64,000 nt of DNA from assembly GCA_964510225.1 (NCBI GenBank), contig CAZEAN010000008.1, positions 1 through 64,000 on the forward strand. Reading direction: 5' to 3'. Numbering within the stretch: the stretch's first letter is position 1; each line of letters starts with the position of its first letter. The position numbers and the translations under genes are program-made. Under the pieces are notes generated by a model that did not search any database, was not told the DNA's origin, and worked only from the letters and a program-made list of their open reading frames with translations. Below, in pieces: positions 17,413-26,338 of this stretch. This stretch comes from CAZEAN01 sp964510225. GTDB taxonomy: Bacteria; Planctomycetota; Planctomycetia; Isosphaerales; Isosphaeraceae.

Positions 17413-19266
17413 TTATTGGGGACGACTTGGAGAGGGATTTCCTCCAGTCCGTCGTTGACGGAAGAATTGCTCTAACATGGGATCGATATTGCGTTCCGAC
17501 TCGGATTCATTCCGTTTCTTCCCCTCTTCCTCAACGTCGTCGGCGTCGAAGACAGGAACTCGCGTTCCATCGGGAAGGATGATGTGGTCACCTTGCACGA
17601 CAGGTCCCTTAACTGGTGCCCGAGTCGGTTGACCCCTCGGAGTTGGTACCGGTGACACCGAATCCGAAACAGGAACCGGCGCTGGGGCCGGACTTGGAAC
17701 CCCTTGGATCATCCGGCCCTGCGTCGGACCTGACGAAGGAGTCGGAATGGGTGCGGGGCCTGGAGGGGGCACGAATCCGCCTGGAGTTGGAAACGACGCT
17801 GGATCTAGGGGAAAAGGATCAGGCTGGTTTAGAACTCTTCCGCGGGTTTGGTCTCCAATGCTTAAAGCTCCTTCTCGATTCTGAGGGATCAGACCAGACG
17901 GAGGAGGGACGGCGGGTTGTTCTCCTCCAACAATCGGGGCCGCGTGCGGTCCACCAATCAAAGGGGAGACCGTCTGGAAATCGAGTTGATCGGGAACGGA
18001 AGGAGCAGCGACCGTCCCTCGAAAACGGCGGACGACACCCAGCGACTCTGGAGTATTCGATGGCGAACTCTGGTTGCCCTCCTCCACCAAAGTTCCAATC
18101 GTTGCGGTTGGGAAGCTAGCAGCCTCCGAGGGGACACTTGGACCACCTCGCCCCGAGGCAAAGCCGCCGCCGTAACCGTTTTCAGAATTGATGGTTGTGG
18201 AAGAAGCACGATAGCCCGTCGTCTCCACGGGAGTCGCTGCAAAATCAGCTGTTCCCTTCAGCGAGTCGATCCAATTCCAGAGGGTCCGGTATTCGATCGA
18301 GTTCGGATCGGGAATGATTGGAACCTGCTCCGGACCATGCGGTAATGCCGCGTTGATCAAGAGGAGACTGTACGACGGTTGCTCTCGATTGATGAGCGCG
18401 AGTGTGGTCTGTAGATTCGTCTTGACCAACAGGGGATTGGTCAGGTCGCGTGGGACTCGGGCTCGGATCAGTCTGAAGTTGCTGTCTCGCTCTTCGTGAT
18501 GACAGGAAGCACAACGCGATTGCAGGATAGGATGAATCACATTTGCATATTCTTGAAATCGCCGAACCGCGGTCGCCTCTGGTAAGTCGTAGATCGTTGG
18601 GGTTCCGATCCCTCGCCTGTTTCGCCGGATTCGCGCGATCACCGAATCATCAAGCTCTCGGAGACCCTGTTCTGCGCTGAGATCCGTCGTTCGACCACGC
18701 GTCGCCGAGGTCTGGACAAGTCCTGGATCGCGTTTGGACTCCGCAAGTTTCGCAGTCGACTTCAGAGATTGCTTCATCGCGAGCGCCTCAGCATCGTTCG
18801 GACGCCAGGCGAGGACTTGAGTGAGTTGCGCAGCAGCTTGCTCAGGTAGTCCATTGGAGAGACACCAACGGGCGAGCTTCATCTGCTCATCAGGATCGCG
18901 ATCGGGGAGTCGTTCTCTCTGGTGCTCGTACGCCTCAAGTTTGGACTCGAATTGACCAACGACCTTGGCTCTTGGAATCCGGATCGCTCCAGCTCGGAGT
19001 TCCAACACAAAGTCGGGGCCGTCTTCGACCACCGGGCCTCGATGAGTCCGGAGTCGACCATCAACCATCAGGAGATAGGTGGTCGATTGGGCGTCAGTCG
19101 ACGCTTCGTTAACCTGATGCGCCGAGGCTCCGAGAGCTGAAGCCCGCGCGGGATCGACCGAACAGACAAGCGCCGGGATCAAGAGCGGGGCTGGTTCTAC
19201 CCCGAACTCGATGAGGGCGTTTGACAAGGTTAGGCCGACGACCAGAGAGTGGTAGATAGTAGACAT
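17413..19266 (-). CDS. Secreted CXXCH-motif protein with TPR-like segment and Pro-rich tail
   Basis: 617 aa. A hydrophobic N-terminus of about 35 residues looks like a signal peptide. A domain at about 60-110 resembles a beta-rich fold (YLLMVDGRLRTHRGPVVEDG). A TPR-like helical pair follows (WCLSNGLPEQAAAQLTQVLAWRPNDAEALA, about 134-163, split at Trp). One CASCHH site at C252-H256 would bind haem or form a redox site, within a region (HPILQSRC, WNWIDSL) like planctomycete cytochrome C domains. The last 280 residues are rich in Pro, Gly and Ser and look disordered. It stands alone, read toward the ECF cluster. No pathway can be assigned. Confidence 0.8.
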   Translation of the reverse strand: MSTIYHSLVVGLTLSNALIEFGVEPAPLLIPALVCSVDPARASALGASAHQVNEASTDAQSTTYLLMVDGRLRTHRGPVVEDGPDFVLELRAGAIRIPRAKVVGQFESKLEAYEHQRERLPDRDPDEQMKLARWCLSNGLPEQAAAQLTQVLAWRPNDAEALAMKQSLKSTAKLAESKRDPGLVQTSATRGRTTDLSAEQGLRELDDSVIARIRRNRRGIGTPTIYDLPEATAVRRFQEYANVIHPILQSRCASCHHEERDSNFRLIRARVPRDLTNPLLVKTNLQTTLALINREQPSYSLLLINAALPHGPEQVPIIPDPNSIEYRTLWNWIDSLKGTADFAATPVETTGYRASSTTINSENGYGGGFASGRGGPSVPSEAASFPTATIGTLVEEGNQSSPSNTPESLGVVRRFRGTVAAPSVPDQLDFQTVSPLIGGPHAAPIVGGEQPAVPPPSGLIPQNREGALSIGDQTRGRVLNQPDPFPLDPASFPTPGGFVPPPGPAPIPTPSSGPTQGRMIQGVPSPAPAPVPVSDSVSPVPTPRGQPTRAPVKGPVVQGDHIILPDGTRVPVFDADDVEEEGKKRNESESERNIDPMLEQFFRQRRTGGNPSPSRPQ

Positions 19267-19275
19267 AGTGGCGGG

Positions 19276-19304
19276 ACGCTAATACTGCCCCTATGTTCTG
19301 TCAA
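19276..19304 (-). promoter_or_regulatory. Candidate promoter for the CXXCH gene
   Basis: On the minus strand a consensus TTGACA (19299-19304) is followed after 17 bases by TAGCGT (19276-19281), a weak -10. Transcription would begin only a few bases before the ATG at 19266, and no Shine-Dalgarno sequence is visible, so the message may be leaderless or the true start may be further in. Confidence 0.35.
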
Positions 19305-19381
19305 GACAAGTTCGGAGATTTTCGTCGATACCCCTGGTTGTATCATCGGGGGGAAAGATCGCTCAACAGAGGAGACGCGCG

Positions 19382-19681
19382 ATGGCTGATGAGGGTGATC
19401 CTGATGATCCAAACAATCTGGTCCGTGAATTGAGGGGCGAGACGGTGGTGGTCGATCTTACAGCTCCCTATGTTTGCATCGGGACTCTTAGCCTGGTGGG
19501 ATCGAGCTTCTTCGAACTCCGTGACGCCGACCTCCATGACTTCCGAGACGGTCGGACAACGCGGGAGATCTATGTGTATGACGCCGCTCGACTCGGGGTC
19601 CGCAGGAACCGCTCCCGCGTCCTGATCCGCGCTGCCGAAGTCGTTGCCATCACTCGACTCGACGAAATCCTCGAGGATTGA
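19382..19681 (+). CDS. Small conserved-looking protein of unknown function
   Basis: 99-aa soluble protein with alternating hydrophobic and charged residues that predict a small beta barrel of SH3/Sm type (GETVVVDLTAPYVCIGTLSLVGSSFF, split in the middle by Pro-Tyr, then RSRVLIRAAEVVAITRLDE). The order of strands and a closing VVAITRL segment recall Sm-like or PRC-type folds, but there is no diagnostic motif. It starts 115 bp from, and diverges from, the CXXCH gene. The ATG at 19382 has GGAGACGCG in front. Confidence 0.7.
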   Translation: MADEGDPDDPNNLVRELRGETVVVDLTAPYVCIGTLSLVGSSFFELRDADLHDFRDGRTTREIYVYDAARLGVRRNRSRVLIRAAEVVAITRLDEILED

Positions 19682-19810
19682 ATCCGAACGGTTCCACGCA
19701 AGTGTCCGATCCACCTCACGTCTCAAGTTCGGTGGATTGATCAGAAGAGTCTACGTACGTGATCTTCTGCAGACAGAGCATGGGTCAAACCTAATAACTA
19801 GGCAAACATC

Positions 19811-20467
19811 ATGAAGCGAGCACGCCTTTTAAATTCAGTAGCTCTTGTGGCTGTTGTCATATTGACAGTTGGTTGCCACGAACGAAGAGATCCACCTTCG
19901 GAGAATGGGAAGTTCGTGGGTCAAGTCGTGACAAAGTGGCTCGACGACGGCCGGAGAATGCAACTTCAGGAGGACTTTGGCTATCTCGACGTCAGCGAGA
20001 AGCTCTGGATCGCGCCCTCGGGCTCCGTAGTAGATGGCGCTTCGATCCCTCAGCCCTTTTGGTCAATCATCGGTGGTCCCTTCGAAGGGAAATACCGGAA
20101 CGCTTCGATCATTCACGATGTCGGTTGTGACCAGAAGAAAGAGCCTTGGGAGGATGTCCATCGAGTCTTTTTCGAAGCCTCTCTGAGTAGTGGTGTTGAG
20201 ACGTCTAAGGCGAAGTTGATGTATGCCGCGGTCTACCACTTTGGACCGCGCTGGGAAATAGAAACAGAGTATGTCACAGAAATTGTGATCTTGGATAGCG
20301 GCGAGCAGGAAACTCGTCAGCGCGGCGTCATGGTGCCTCGAGTGATTGAATCGAACCCACTTCCAGATCAAGAGAGTGTCAACCAGTTGATCGAGTATTT
20401 TGAGCGTCGTGATCCCAGTCTTGAGGAGATCAAAACGCTCGATCTCTCAAACTTTGGAGTTGAATAG
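19811..20467 (+). CDS. DUF1353-family lipoprotein-like protein
   Basis: 218 aa. The N-terminus (VALVAVVILTVGC) reads as a lipoprotein signal, with Cys at about residue 24, although Thr at the -3 position is not ideal. The DUF1353 core spans about 50-150, with PSGSVVDGASIPQPFWSIIGGP, the HDVGCD box and the FEASLSSGVETSKAKLMYAAV helix. DUF1353 is common in phages and some genomes; its function is unknown. The last 60 residues extend beyond the core. No phage genes are nearby, so it is probably a chromosomal copy. Confidence 0.85.
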   Translation: MKRARLLNSVALVAVVILTVGCHERRDPPSENGKFVGQVVTKWLDDGRRMQLQEDFGYLDVSEKLWIAPSGSVVDGASIPQPFWSIIGGPFEGKYRNASIIHDVGCDQKKEPWEDVHRVFFEASLSSGVETSKAKLMYAAVYHFGPRWEIETEYVTEIVILDSGEQETRQRGVMVPRVIESNPLPDQESVNQLIEYFERRDPSLEEIKTLDLSNFGVE

Positions 20468-20492
20468 GTGTTTGGCGTTATTGGCTGAATGT

Positions 20493-20540
20493 AGGCAGAG
20501 CGATCCGGCAGTGTCTTGCTTTAGGTGGATCGCGCTGCCT
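20493..20540. terminator. Long stem between convergent genes, likely bidirectional terminator
   Basis: AGGCAG plus GCGATCC (20493-20506) pairs with GGATCGC plus CTGCCT (20527-20540), with one A-G mismatch, making 13 pairs around a 20-base loop. It spans the gap between the DUF1353 gene and the minus-strand membrane protein and runs into the end of the latter. Confidence 0.5.
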
Positions 20541-21018
20541 CCTCTGGTCTGTCGACTTTGGAAACCGTCGTCGAGATTGTGGCGATCTGGAACGACCCCG
20601 CCATCAGGAGGAGATTGGCAACCCACTGGACAGTGCTTGTGATCAAGTAAGCTCGATGCCACGGATAAAATCCAGTCAGCCCGATCTCATCAAGGTGGTG
20701 ATCCATCTGCCAGTGTAGGATCGCTAAGATGAGTAGCGTCGTGACACTAACGATCCAGCCAAACCAGAACGATCGCAGCCACCAACGCGTCCGAGTCGTC
20801 GGAAGCCAGGGGGCGGAGATCAAACTCAGGATCAATGCAACCAGCCCAATGAGGTTTAGCCAATTTGTGACTCGTCGCGTGACCGCGGAACCCATGATGC
20901 TATCGAACTCATCGTGTAAGATTGGTACAACGACAGATGCATAGTGGGTAAAGCCACCGACCCAGATCGCCATGGCGACCAGTGATCCAAATTGAATGAT
21001 GCGACCGATCTTCGTCAT
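20521..21018 (-). CDS. Four-helix membrane protein (DUF4149-like)
   Basis: 165 aa with four hydrophobic helices: near residues 8-26 (FGSLVAMAIWVGGFTHY), 51-70 (WLNLIGLVALILSLISAPW), 82-105 (FWFGWIVSVTTLLILAILHW) and 130-150 (TSTVQWVANLLLMAGSFQ). A polar His-rich segment (HWQMDHHLDE) follows helix three. The WVGG in the first helix and the overall layout recall DUF4149 or related heme-exporter-like families. Function unknown. It is transcribed divergently from serine acetyltransferase. Confidence 0.75.
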   Translation of the reverse strand: MTKIGRIIQFGSLVAMAIWVGGFTHYASVVVPILHDEFDSIMGSAVTRRVTNWLNLIGLVALILSLISAPWLPTTRTRWWLRSFWFGWIVSVTTLLILAILHWQMDHHLDEIGLTGFYPWHRAYLITSTVQWVANLLLMAGSFQIATISTTVSKVDRPEEAARST

Positions 21019-21121
21019 GGTTCCATTTGACCAATCTCGTTGATTATTTGATCGACTCCGTGCAATCGAGGCCGATCAAGGAATTCCCAGCTTCAACAAG
21101 GCAATCTCTGGGCGGAGAGTC

Positions 21122-22084
21122 ATGAGTCAAGCGAAGTCCTCGAAAGACCGCCTCCCCGGCCTCACCCAGTCGATCATCGAGACCTACGAGGAATGCGGTG
21201 GAATCAATCACCTCGGGCATTCGCCGCTCCCGAGTTACCGTGAGATCGTCGACATCTTGATCGATTTTCAGGAGATTCTCTTCCCTGGTTTTGGTCGTCG
21301 ACAAAATCTCTCGCTCCGTAATGTCGTGTATCACGTCGGCGATCTCATCGATTCGCTTCATGATCGCCTGATTGTCCAAATTGCCCGGGCACTTCGTCGA
21401 CACGATTGTAACGGCAATGAACTCGCATTGACTTACGAGAATCGTGCAACCGAAATCACGATGGCGATTCTGGAGGACATCCCGAACCTCCGAGATTGGT
21501 TGGCTGATGATGTCCGGGCGGCTTATGATGGTGACCCCGCCGCAAAAGCGTTTGATGAAATCATCTTCTGCTATCCTGGCGTGAAGGCGGTGACAATTCA
21601 CCGGCTCGCCCACTGCTTCCGTAATTTCGGCGTTCCACTCATTCCTCGGATGATGTCTGAATATGCTCACGCCAAGACGGGGATTGACATCCACCCCGGC
21701 GCGACCATCGGTAGACGGTTTTTCATCGATCACGGGACTGGGGTCGTCATTGGAGAGACGACTGAAATTGGTGATAACGTCAAACTCTATCAAGGGGTGA
21801 CTCTCGGTGCCCTCAGTTTTCCGAAAGACGAAAACGGCGCTATTGTCCGTGACCTCAAGCGACATCCGACGATCGAGCATGACGTGGTGATCTATGCGAA
21901 TGCGACGATCCTGGGCGGCGAGACCCTAATCGGCCATCATTCCGTCATCGGCTCCTCGGTCTGGATTACGAAGAGCGTCGAACCTCGGACCACGGTCACA
22001 ATCGAGAGCCCGAAGCTTCGATACCGCAACCCCACGGTCCCGGCGAACGCGGGGCCCCCTTCTGCTAGCTCTTCCGCGCAATGA
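21122..22084 (+). CDS. cysE: Serine O-acetyltransferase
   Basis: 320-aa enzyme that transfers acetyl from acetyl-CoA to serine, giving O-acetylserine for cysteine synthesis. The N-terminal helical domain (about 1-180) is longer than in E. coli CysE and resembles the EpsC/SAT subgroup. The left-handed beta-helix holds hexapeptide repeats (DIHPGATIGRRFFIDHGTG, VVIGETTEIGDNVKLYQG and IYANATILGGETLIGHHS). The catalytic His-Asp region is in the DHGTG box. The C-terminal tail is Ser/Ala-rich. The gene end overlaps by 20 bp with the end of the methyltransferase gene on the other strand. No cysK is visible nearby. Confidence 0.93.
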   Translation: MSQAKSSKDRLPGLTQSIIETYEECGGINHLGHSPLPSYREIVDILIDFQEILFPGFGRRQNLSLRNVVYHVGDLIDSLHDRLIVQIARALRRHDCNGNELALTYENRATEITMAILEDIPNLRDWLADDVRAAYDGDPAAKAFDEIIFCYPGVKAVTIHRLAHCFRNFGVPLIPRMMSEYAHAKTGIDIHPGATIGRRFFIDHGTGVVIGETTEIGDNVKLYQGVTLGALSFPKDENGAIVRDLKRHPTIEHDVVIYANATILGGETLIGHHSVIGSSVWITKSVEPRTTVTIESPKLRYRNPTVPANAGPPSASSSAQ

Positions 22085-22838
22085 CAATCCAGCCACCGGC
22101 CCTCAACTGGTGGAGGAACCAAGGTCTCGTCAGAGGTCTCGCTGTAACCTCATGGACTGGATACAGCTCCTCAATCTCGAAACCTGCCGTACGTAGGTCA
22201 CGTTTCAATTCATTCCATCGATACAGGTGGATTCTAATTTGAGGTAGGCCTCGGTATGTCATCAAGCGATCACCGAGCGGCTTTCCGGTGACCAGACGGC
22301 CAAGCTCCTCAAAAAGCCACGTTCGGCCTCCTGAATCCCGAAGATTCAGCCAATAGTTGTGCACATGGACCGCGAACCGGCCCCCAGGTCGAAGGATTCG
22401 TGACGCTTCTTGCAGGGCCGCCACTCGCCAACGACGGTCGTGGATCATCCCGAGGGTGCTGTACATCATCACCGCGAGATTGAAATGACCATCAGGAAGA
22501 CCGTCAAGCCGACAGAGATTCGTCCGGATTGGGTGAATCCGGTGTCGGACGGCCTCATGATCTCGCGAGATTGCGCTCAACATCGCTAAAGAGAGGTCGA
22601 CGGCAACGACATGGAACCCACGAATCGCGAAACTGAACGCAAGTCGGCCGGCCCCAGCTCCGAGATCGACCATCCAACCAGGTTGGTTAAAGCGACTCCG
22701 CAGAAGGGCTTCATCCGTAATCGTTAAGGGATCTCCCTGGAGGAAACTTGATTCTTCCTCGGCGAGCCGACTTGATTCAAGATATTCCCATAAATTGGAG
22801 TCAACTCCGAGTGGGAGTGACCACTCAGGAGGTTTCAT
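22065..22838 (-). CDS. Class I SAM-dependent methyltransferase
   Basis: 257 aa. Motif I is clear as VDLGAGAGRL, followed by the acidic end of strand two (VVAVDLS), PIRTNLCRL and FNLAVMMYSTLG with the RPGGRF strand of the Methyltransf_25/11 family. The substrate is unknown. The ATG at 22838 overlaps the stop of the GH13 gene by ATGA, so the two are probably translated together. A longer start at 22919 would put 27 residues inside the GH13 gene and is unlikely. The 3' end overlaps the end of cysE. The coupling hints at a methyl-modified sugar or glycoconjugate, but this is an inference. Confidence 0.88.
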   Translation of the reverse strand: MKPPEWSLPLGVDSNLWEYLESSRLAEEESSFLQGDPLTITDEALLRSRFNQPGWMVDLGAGAGRLAFSFAIRGFHVVAVDLSLAMLSAISRDHEAVRHRIHPIRTNLCRLDGLPDGHFNLAVMMYSTLGMIHDRRWRVAALQEASRILRPGGRFAVHVHNYWLNLRDSGGRTWLFEELGRLVTGKPLGDRLMTYRGLPQIRIHLYRWNELKRDLRTAGFEIEELYPVHEVTARPLTRPWFLHQLRAGGWIVIARKS

Positions 22839-24304
22839 AATCCCTTGGTGCCGATCAAGACACGTCCAGTTCTCGAAGTCATTTGGACCGAACGTAAGGC
22901 GCCGTGGGCCACGTTCCAACTCTCTGTTGAGAGATAATCCGTCAAAATCGTTCCTTCGTTGGCGACGTTTTCCGGGATTTCGAGGTCGAGGGTGGTCGCT
23001 GATTCTCCGACGTTGAGGATGATGACGGCGGACTCATGGTCATCGACACGTGCAAATGAAAAGCAATCACCTCGAGCATCGATTACTTGGTAGCGACCAC
23101 GACGGAAAACTCTTCGATCGCGTCTGAGGTGGATCACCTTCCTGAAAAAGGCGAGTAGATCTTGATTCCAGGTGGCTTGATCCCACGAGAAAGCGCCACG
23201 GCACTCGGGATCATGCCCGCCGAGCATCCCGATTTCATCACCGTAATAAATACAAGGCGCACCGGGGTAAGTCATCTGAAAGAGAGTCGCCAACTTCAAC
23301 GCATCGAGGTCATCGTCGGCAAGCGTTCCGAAGCGTGCCATGTCGTGGCTGCCAATCAAGTTCAACATCACAGCCGTCACATTCGGATGATAGATCCCTT
23401 GAAGTGCTTCAATATTCTGGGCAAATTGGCTGGCGTCGACTCGTTGCGGCGACCGCAGTGGATCGGGTGCAAGATTTGTCCGATCCCGCTTTTCAGAGAT
23501 GAAAAAGGCAAGACATGATCGCGTGAAAATATAGTTCATCACTGCATCGAACATGTCACCTTGGAGCCAACGACTTCCATCCTCCCAGATCTCCCCGACG
23601 ATGTAGGATTCGGGGTTCCCCTCTTTGACCCGAGTCCGGAACTCACGCCAGAAGTCCAGATCATCGATTTCACTCGGGACATCAAGACGCCAACCGTCAA
23701 TTCCGAAATCGATCCAGCGTCGCGCAACCCGGAAAATGAACTCTCGGACGGCCGGGGTTTCGGTCCGGAACTTCGGTAAGGCATGGAGATTCCACCAAGC
23801 CGCGTAGTTGGGACGCTTCTTCTCGTCATATGCATTGACAGGGAAATCAAAGATCGAAAACCAATCGACATAGGCCGACTCGCGACCGTTTTCAAGGATA
23901 TCATTAAACTGGAAAAACCCTCGACTCGCATGGTTGAAGACGCCGTCGAGGACGATTCGGATCCCACGGTCATGAGCCTTGTCGATCAATTCACGGAGGG
24001 CCTCATTGCCGCCGAGCATCGGATCAACCTGTTCATAATCGTGCGTGTGATAGCGATGGTTCGAGGCTGATTGGAAGACCGGTGTGAAGTAAATCGCGTT
24101 GATACCGAGGTCATTGAGATAATCGAGTCGTTCGGAGACGCCGAGGAGGTCGCCACCCTGGTATCCATGTGGAGTCGGAGGGGCTCCCCACGGTTGCAGG
24201 TGACCTGCTTTCGTGACCCGCGTCGACTGTGCAAATCGGTCGGGAAAGATCTGATAAAAGATCGCGTCTCGGACCCAGTCCGGTGTCTCTGGGGCGGTCG
24301 TCAT
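22835..24304 (-). CDS. GH13 alpha-glycosidase (neopullulanase/alpha-amylase type)
   Basis: 489-aa cytoplasmic glycoside hydrolase with no signal peptide. Four GH13 motifs are complete: DGVFNH (D120-H125), GWRLD (nucleophile D208), VGEIWE (acid/base E238) and IGSHD (H320-D321). The start DAIFYQIFPDRF and the HDYEQVDPMLG segment fit the neopullulanase/cyclomaltodextrinase group. The C-terminal beta domain is present (VIILNVGES, VANEG). It would cleave alpha-1,4 or alpha-1,6 glucosidic bonds in small oligosaccharides. It overlaps the methyltransferase gene and lies 115 bp after a GT39-like membrane protein on the same strand. Confidence 0.93.
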   Translation of the reverse strand: MTTAPETPDWVRDAIFYQIFPDRFAQSTRVTKAGHLQPWGAPPTPHGYQGGDLLGVSERLDYLNDLGINAIYFTPVFQSASNHRYHTHDYEQVDPMLGGNEALRELIDKAHDRGIRIVLDGVFNHASRGFFQFNDILENGRESAYVDWFSIFDFPVNAYDEKKRPNYAAWWNLHALPKFRTETPAVREFIFRVARRWIDFGIDGWRLDVPSEIDDLDFWREFRTRVKEGNPESYIVGEIWEDGSRWLQGDMFDAVMNYIFTRSCLAFFISEKRDRTNLAPDPLRSPQRVDASQFAQNIEALQGIYHPNVTAVMLNLIGSHDMARFGTLADDDLDALKLATLFQMTYPGAPCIYYGDEIGMLGGHDPECRGAFSWDQATWNQDLLAFFRKVIHLRRDRRVFRRGRYQVIDARGDCFSFARVDDHESAVIILNVGESATTLDLEIPENVANEGTILTDYLSTESWNVAHGALRSVQMTSRTGRVLIGTKGL

Positions 24305-24419
24305 TCGTCTTACCTCAATCGGTCGCCACTATGGATCACTTCGTTCGGAGTCCACGCTCGCAGGAGCATAGGCGACAGATCGCTCAGCGTCTAGGATTCG
24401 GACTCACGATCATCCTTAA

Positions 24420-26039
24420 TTATCGAATCACATCTTCAATTAATTGGGTCTTTGAGGCGAGAACGCGGGGCCGGAGCCGGAAGACTGCTTGGCTCCCATT
24501 GGACCACGATTGAACTCGGTCAGCTCCAAAACGTTCGACCATCCCCTCTTCAATCTGTCCCCCGCCACGATCAGCCGGGCTCCCCGGTTCAGTCACGGCA
24601 AAGGCTCCTTGGCTAATTGCGTCGAGCATCCGAATCCGTCGATCCTCGACCTCCGTTCCATCGGGTGTTTGGCGCATCTGCCAGACCTGAAAGAGCGTGA
24701 AGTACGGCACAATCTCAACTGGATCATCCGCGAGTAAGTACTCGTACTGCAAACCGTTCAAATAAAGATCCTGAGTCACCAAGAGGTTCCGAAGACTGGA
24801 GTCAGCCTTTGAAAGTTCGCCTCGAATGATTGACGCAGCTTCAGCATGGGGTGCCTTGGTTTGAAAGTTGCAAAGACGCGTCCAATCGTTACCAATGTAG
24901 GGACGGATGGCATGATCAAACGTGATTAAGAGCAATATCCCCCCGAAACCCGTCGTCATCACTGTGCTCGCCAAGCGGATTGACGGTTGCTTCCAACAAA
25001 TCGGCTTGATTGGAACGATCCCAGAGATGAGCAACGTGACACTGAGCACAGTCGGCACAATTAAAACCGCACCATAGCGATTCGCCTCGCCATCGAGTAC
25101 CAGGGCTCCCGATGCGAGATGAAAGCAGCTCAAGCAACTGAGGAATCCCAAGACGATCGCGAGCCGAGTCCACTGTCGTTGCGCCGAGAGACCGACGAGC
25201 CCCGCGACAAGAAGCGATGTTGCGAGGATCCGGAAAACCACAACGTACCTCGCTAGGGCATCAGGTTTTAGCAACGTGGGGAAGAGAGTCAAGAAACGTC
25301 CAAAACCGTCGACAAATAAGAGCCAATCACGCGGTTCTTCACTGCGTTGGGCGACGTTGGGATTAGAGAACATCAAGATCGAGAACGGACCAACGACTAC
25401 GAAGGTTCCGATAAAAGTACTTATGAGTAGTCGTCGCCGCTGTGTTGGATTCTCGACCCATTGCTTTGTGAAATAAACAGGTAAGAGAAATGGTACCAGG
25501 AAAATGTTTGTGGGATGAACGACGAGCGCGAAGCTAATCCAGAGCCAGAACCTGATCCCCTTCCCACTCCAGGCGAACCAGGCAGCGATAACACCAACCA
25601 GCGGTGTCTGGCTAAACTCGCAACCAATCCTTGAAAAGAGCACCGAAGGTGGTAACGCGACAAGGATCACCGCTCCGAGTCGTGCTAATGATTGCCCACC
25701 GATCGCTCGGACGAGGAAATACAACCCCACGACGCTACCCAGACCGCCCAGCACCGCTGGCAATCGCGAGGCCAGAACAGTTGGACCGACGGAGGCAAGG
25801 ATTGGGAGTTGGGTCAAGACGAAGAGAGGACTGAGAAAGTTCCCCGACGTTGTCCTAGCGTCAAACGACTCGAAGTTTAAGATTCGCGACGACTGTAAGC
25901 CGTAGAACGCTTCATCGCAATTGAACCATGGAATTGTGCTGAGCTCGAAGGTCCTCAACCAGCAAGCCGCCAGAATGATGACCGCAAAGGAGAAAAACTC
26001 AAATCCTCTGAGGAGCCAGTTAGCCCAACGATTCATCAA
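24420..26039 (-). CDS. ArnT/PMT-like (GT39-type) membrane glycosyltransferase
   Basis: 539-aa polytopic protein with about 10-12 hydrophobic helices and a soluble C-terminal tail. The N-terminal loop has FELSTIPWFNCDEAFYGLQS, with the Asp-Glu pair (near residue 42) typical of dolichyl-phosphate-mannose or undecaprenyl-sugar transferases of the GT-C fold. A further marker is the conserved first large periplasmic loop containing LSPLF and ASRLPAVL. Its acceptor is unknown. It is 115 bp upstream of the GH13 gene and could be cotranscribed. Confidence 0.85.
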   Translation of the reverse strand: MMNRWANWLLRGFEFFSFAVIILAACWLRTFELSTIPWFNCDEAFYGLQSSRILNFESFDARTTSGNFLSPLFVLTQLPILASVGPTVLASRLPAVLGGLGSVVGLYFLVRAIGGQSLARLGAVILVALPPSVLFSRIGCEFSQTPLVGVIAAWFAWSGKGIRFWLWISFALVVHPTNIFLVPFLLPVYFTKQWVENPTQRRRLLISTFIGTFVVVGPFSILMFSNPNVAQRSEEPRDWLLFVDGFGRFLTLFPTLLKPDALARYVVVFRILATSLLVAGLVGLSAQRQWTRLAIVLGFLSCLSCFHLASGALVLDGEANRYGAVLIVPTVLSVTLLISGIVPIKPICWKQPSIRLASTVMTTGFGGILLLITFDHAIRPYIGNDWTRLCNFQTKAPHAEAASIIRGELSKADSSLRNLLVTQDLYLNGLQYEYLLADDPVEIVPYFTLFQVWQMRQTPDGTEVEDRRIRMLDAISQGAFAVTEPGSPADRGGGQIEEGMVERFGADRVQSWSNGSQAVFRLRPRVLASKTQLIEDVIR

Positions 26040-26182
26040 TTCATTCCTTGAGCGGCCGGTCCGTTGACTCTACGCCACAACGCTCACGTCCATGCAGAGC
26101 TATGGACGTGATCGTTGAGGACGTTATCACAACAACTATTCGTTGCCCAGTCCGACCTTAAGAACTGCTTCCAATGGGTCAG

Positions 26183-26284
26183 GTGGGGCGAACGACACAG
26201 GTCTACAACCATCGGCATCTAAAATGTGGGGAAAACGACCCACACTACGTCGTCATCCGCGTTGTAGGGTGGGGCGAACGACAC
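26183..26284. repeat. Imperfect repeat of a GGTGGGGCGAACGACAC element
   Basis: GGTGGGGCGAACGACAC occurs at 26183-26199 and again exactly at 26268-26284. Between them, at 26225-26244, a related TGTGGG-GAAAACGA-CCCACA forms a 6-bp hairpin. The three variants in 100 bp suggest a dispersed palindromic repeat family in this genome. No gene overlaps it. The 26040-26338 gap holds nothing else I can support. Confidence 0.5.
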
Positions 26285-26338
26285 TCCTTCTTGGTGGATC
26301 AACAGAACCCAACCCACTTCTTGTTAATCACTTGGCCC

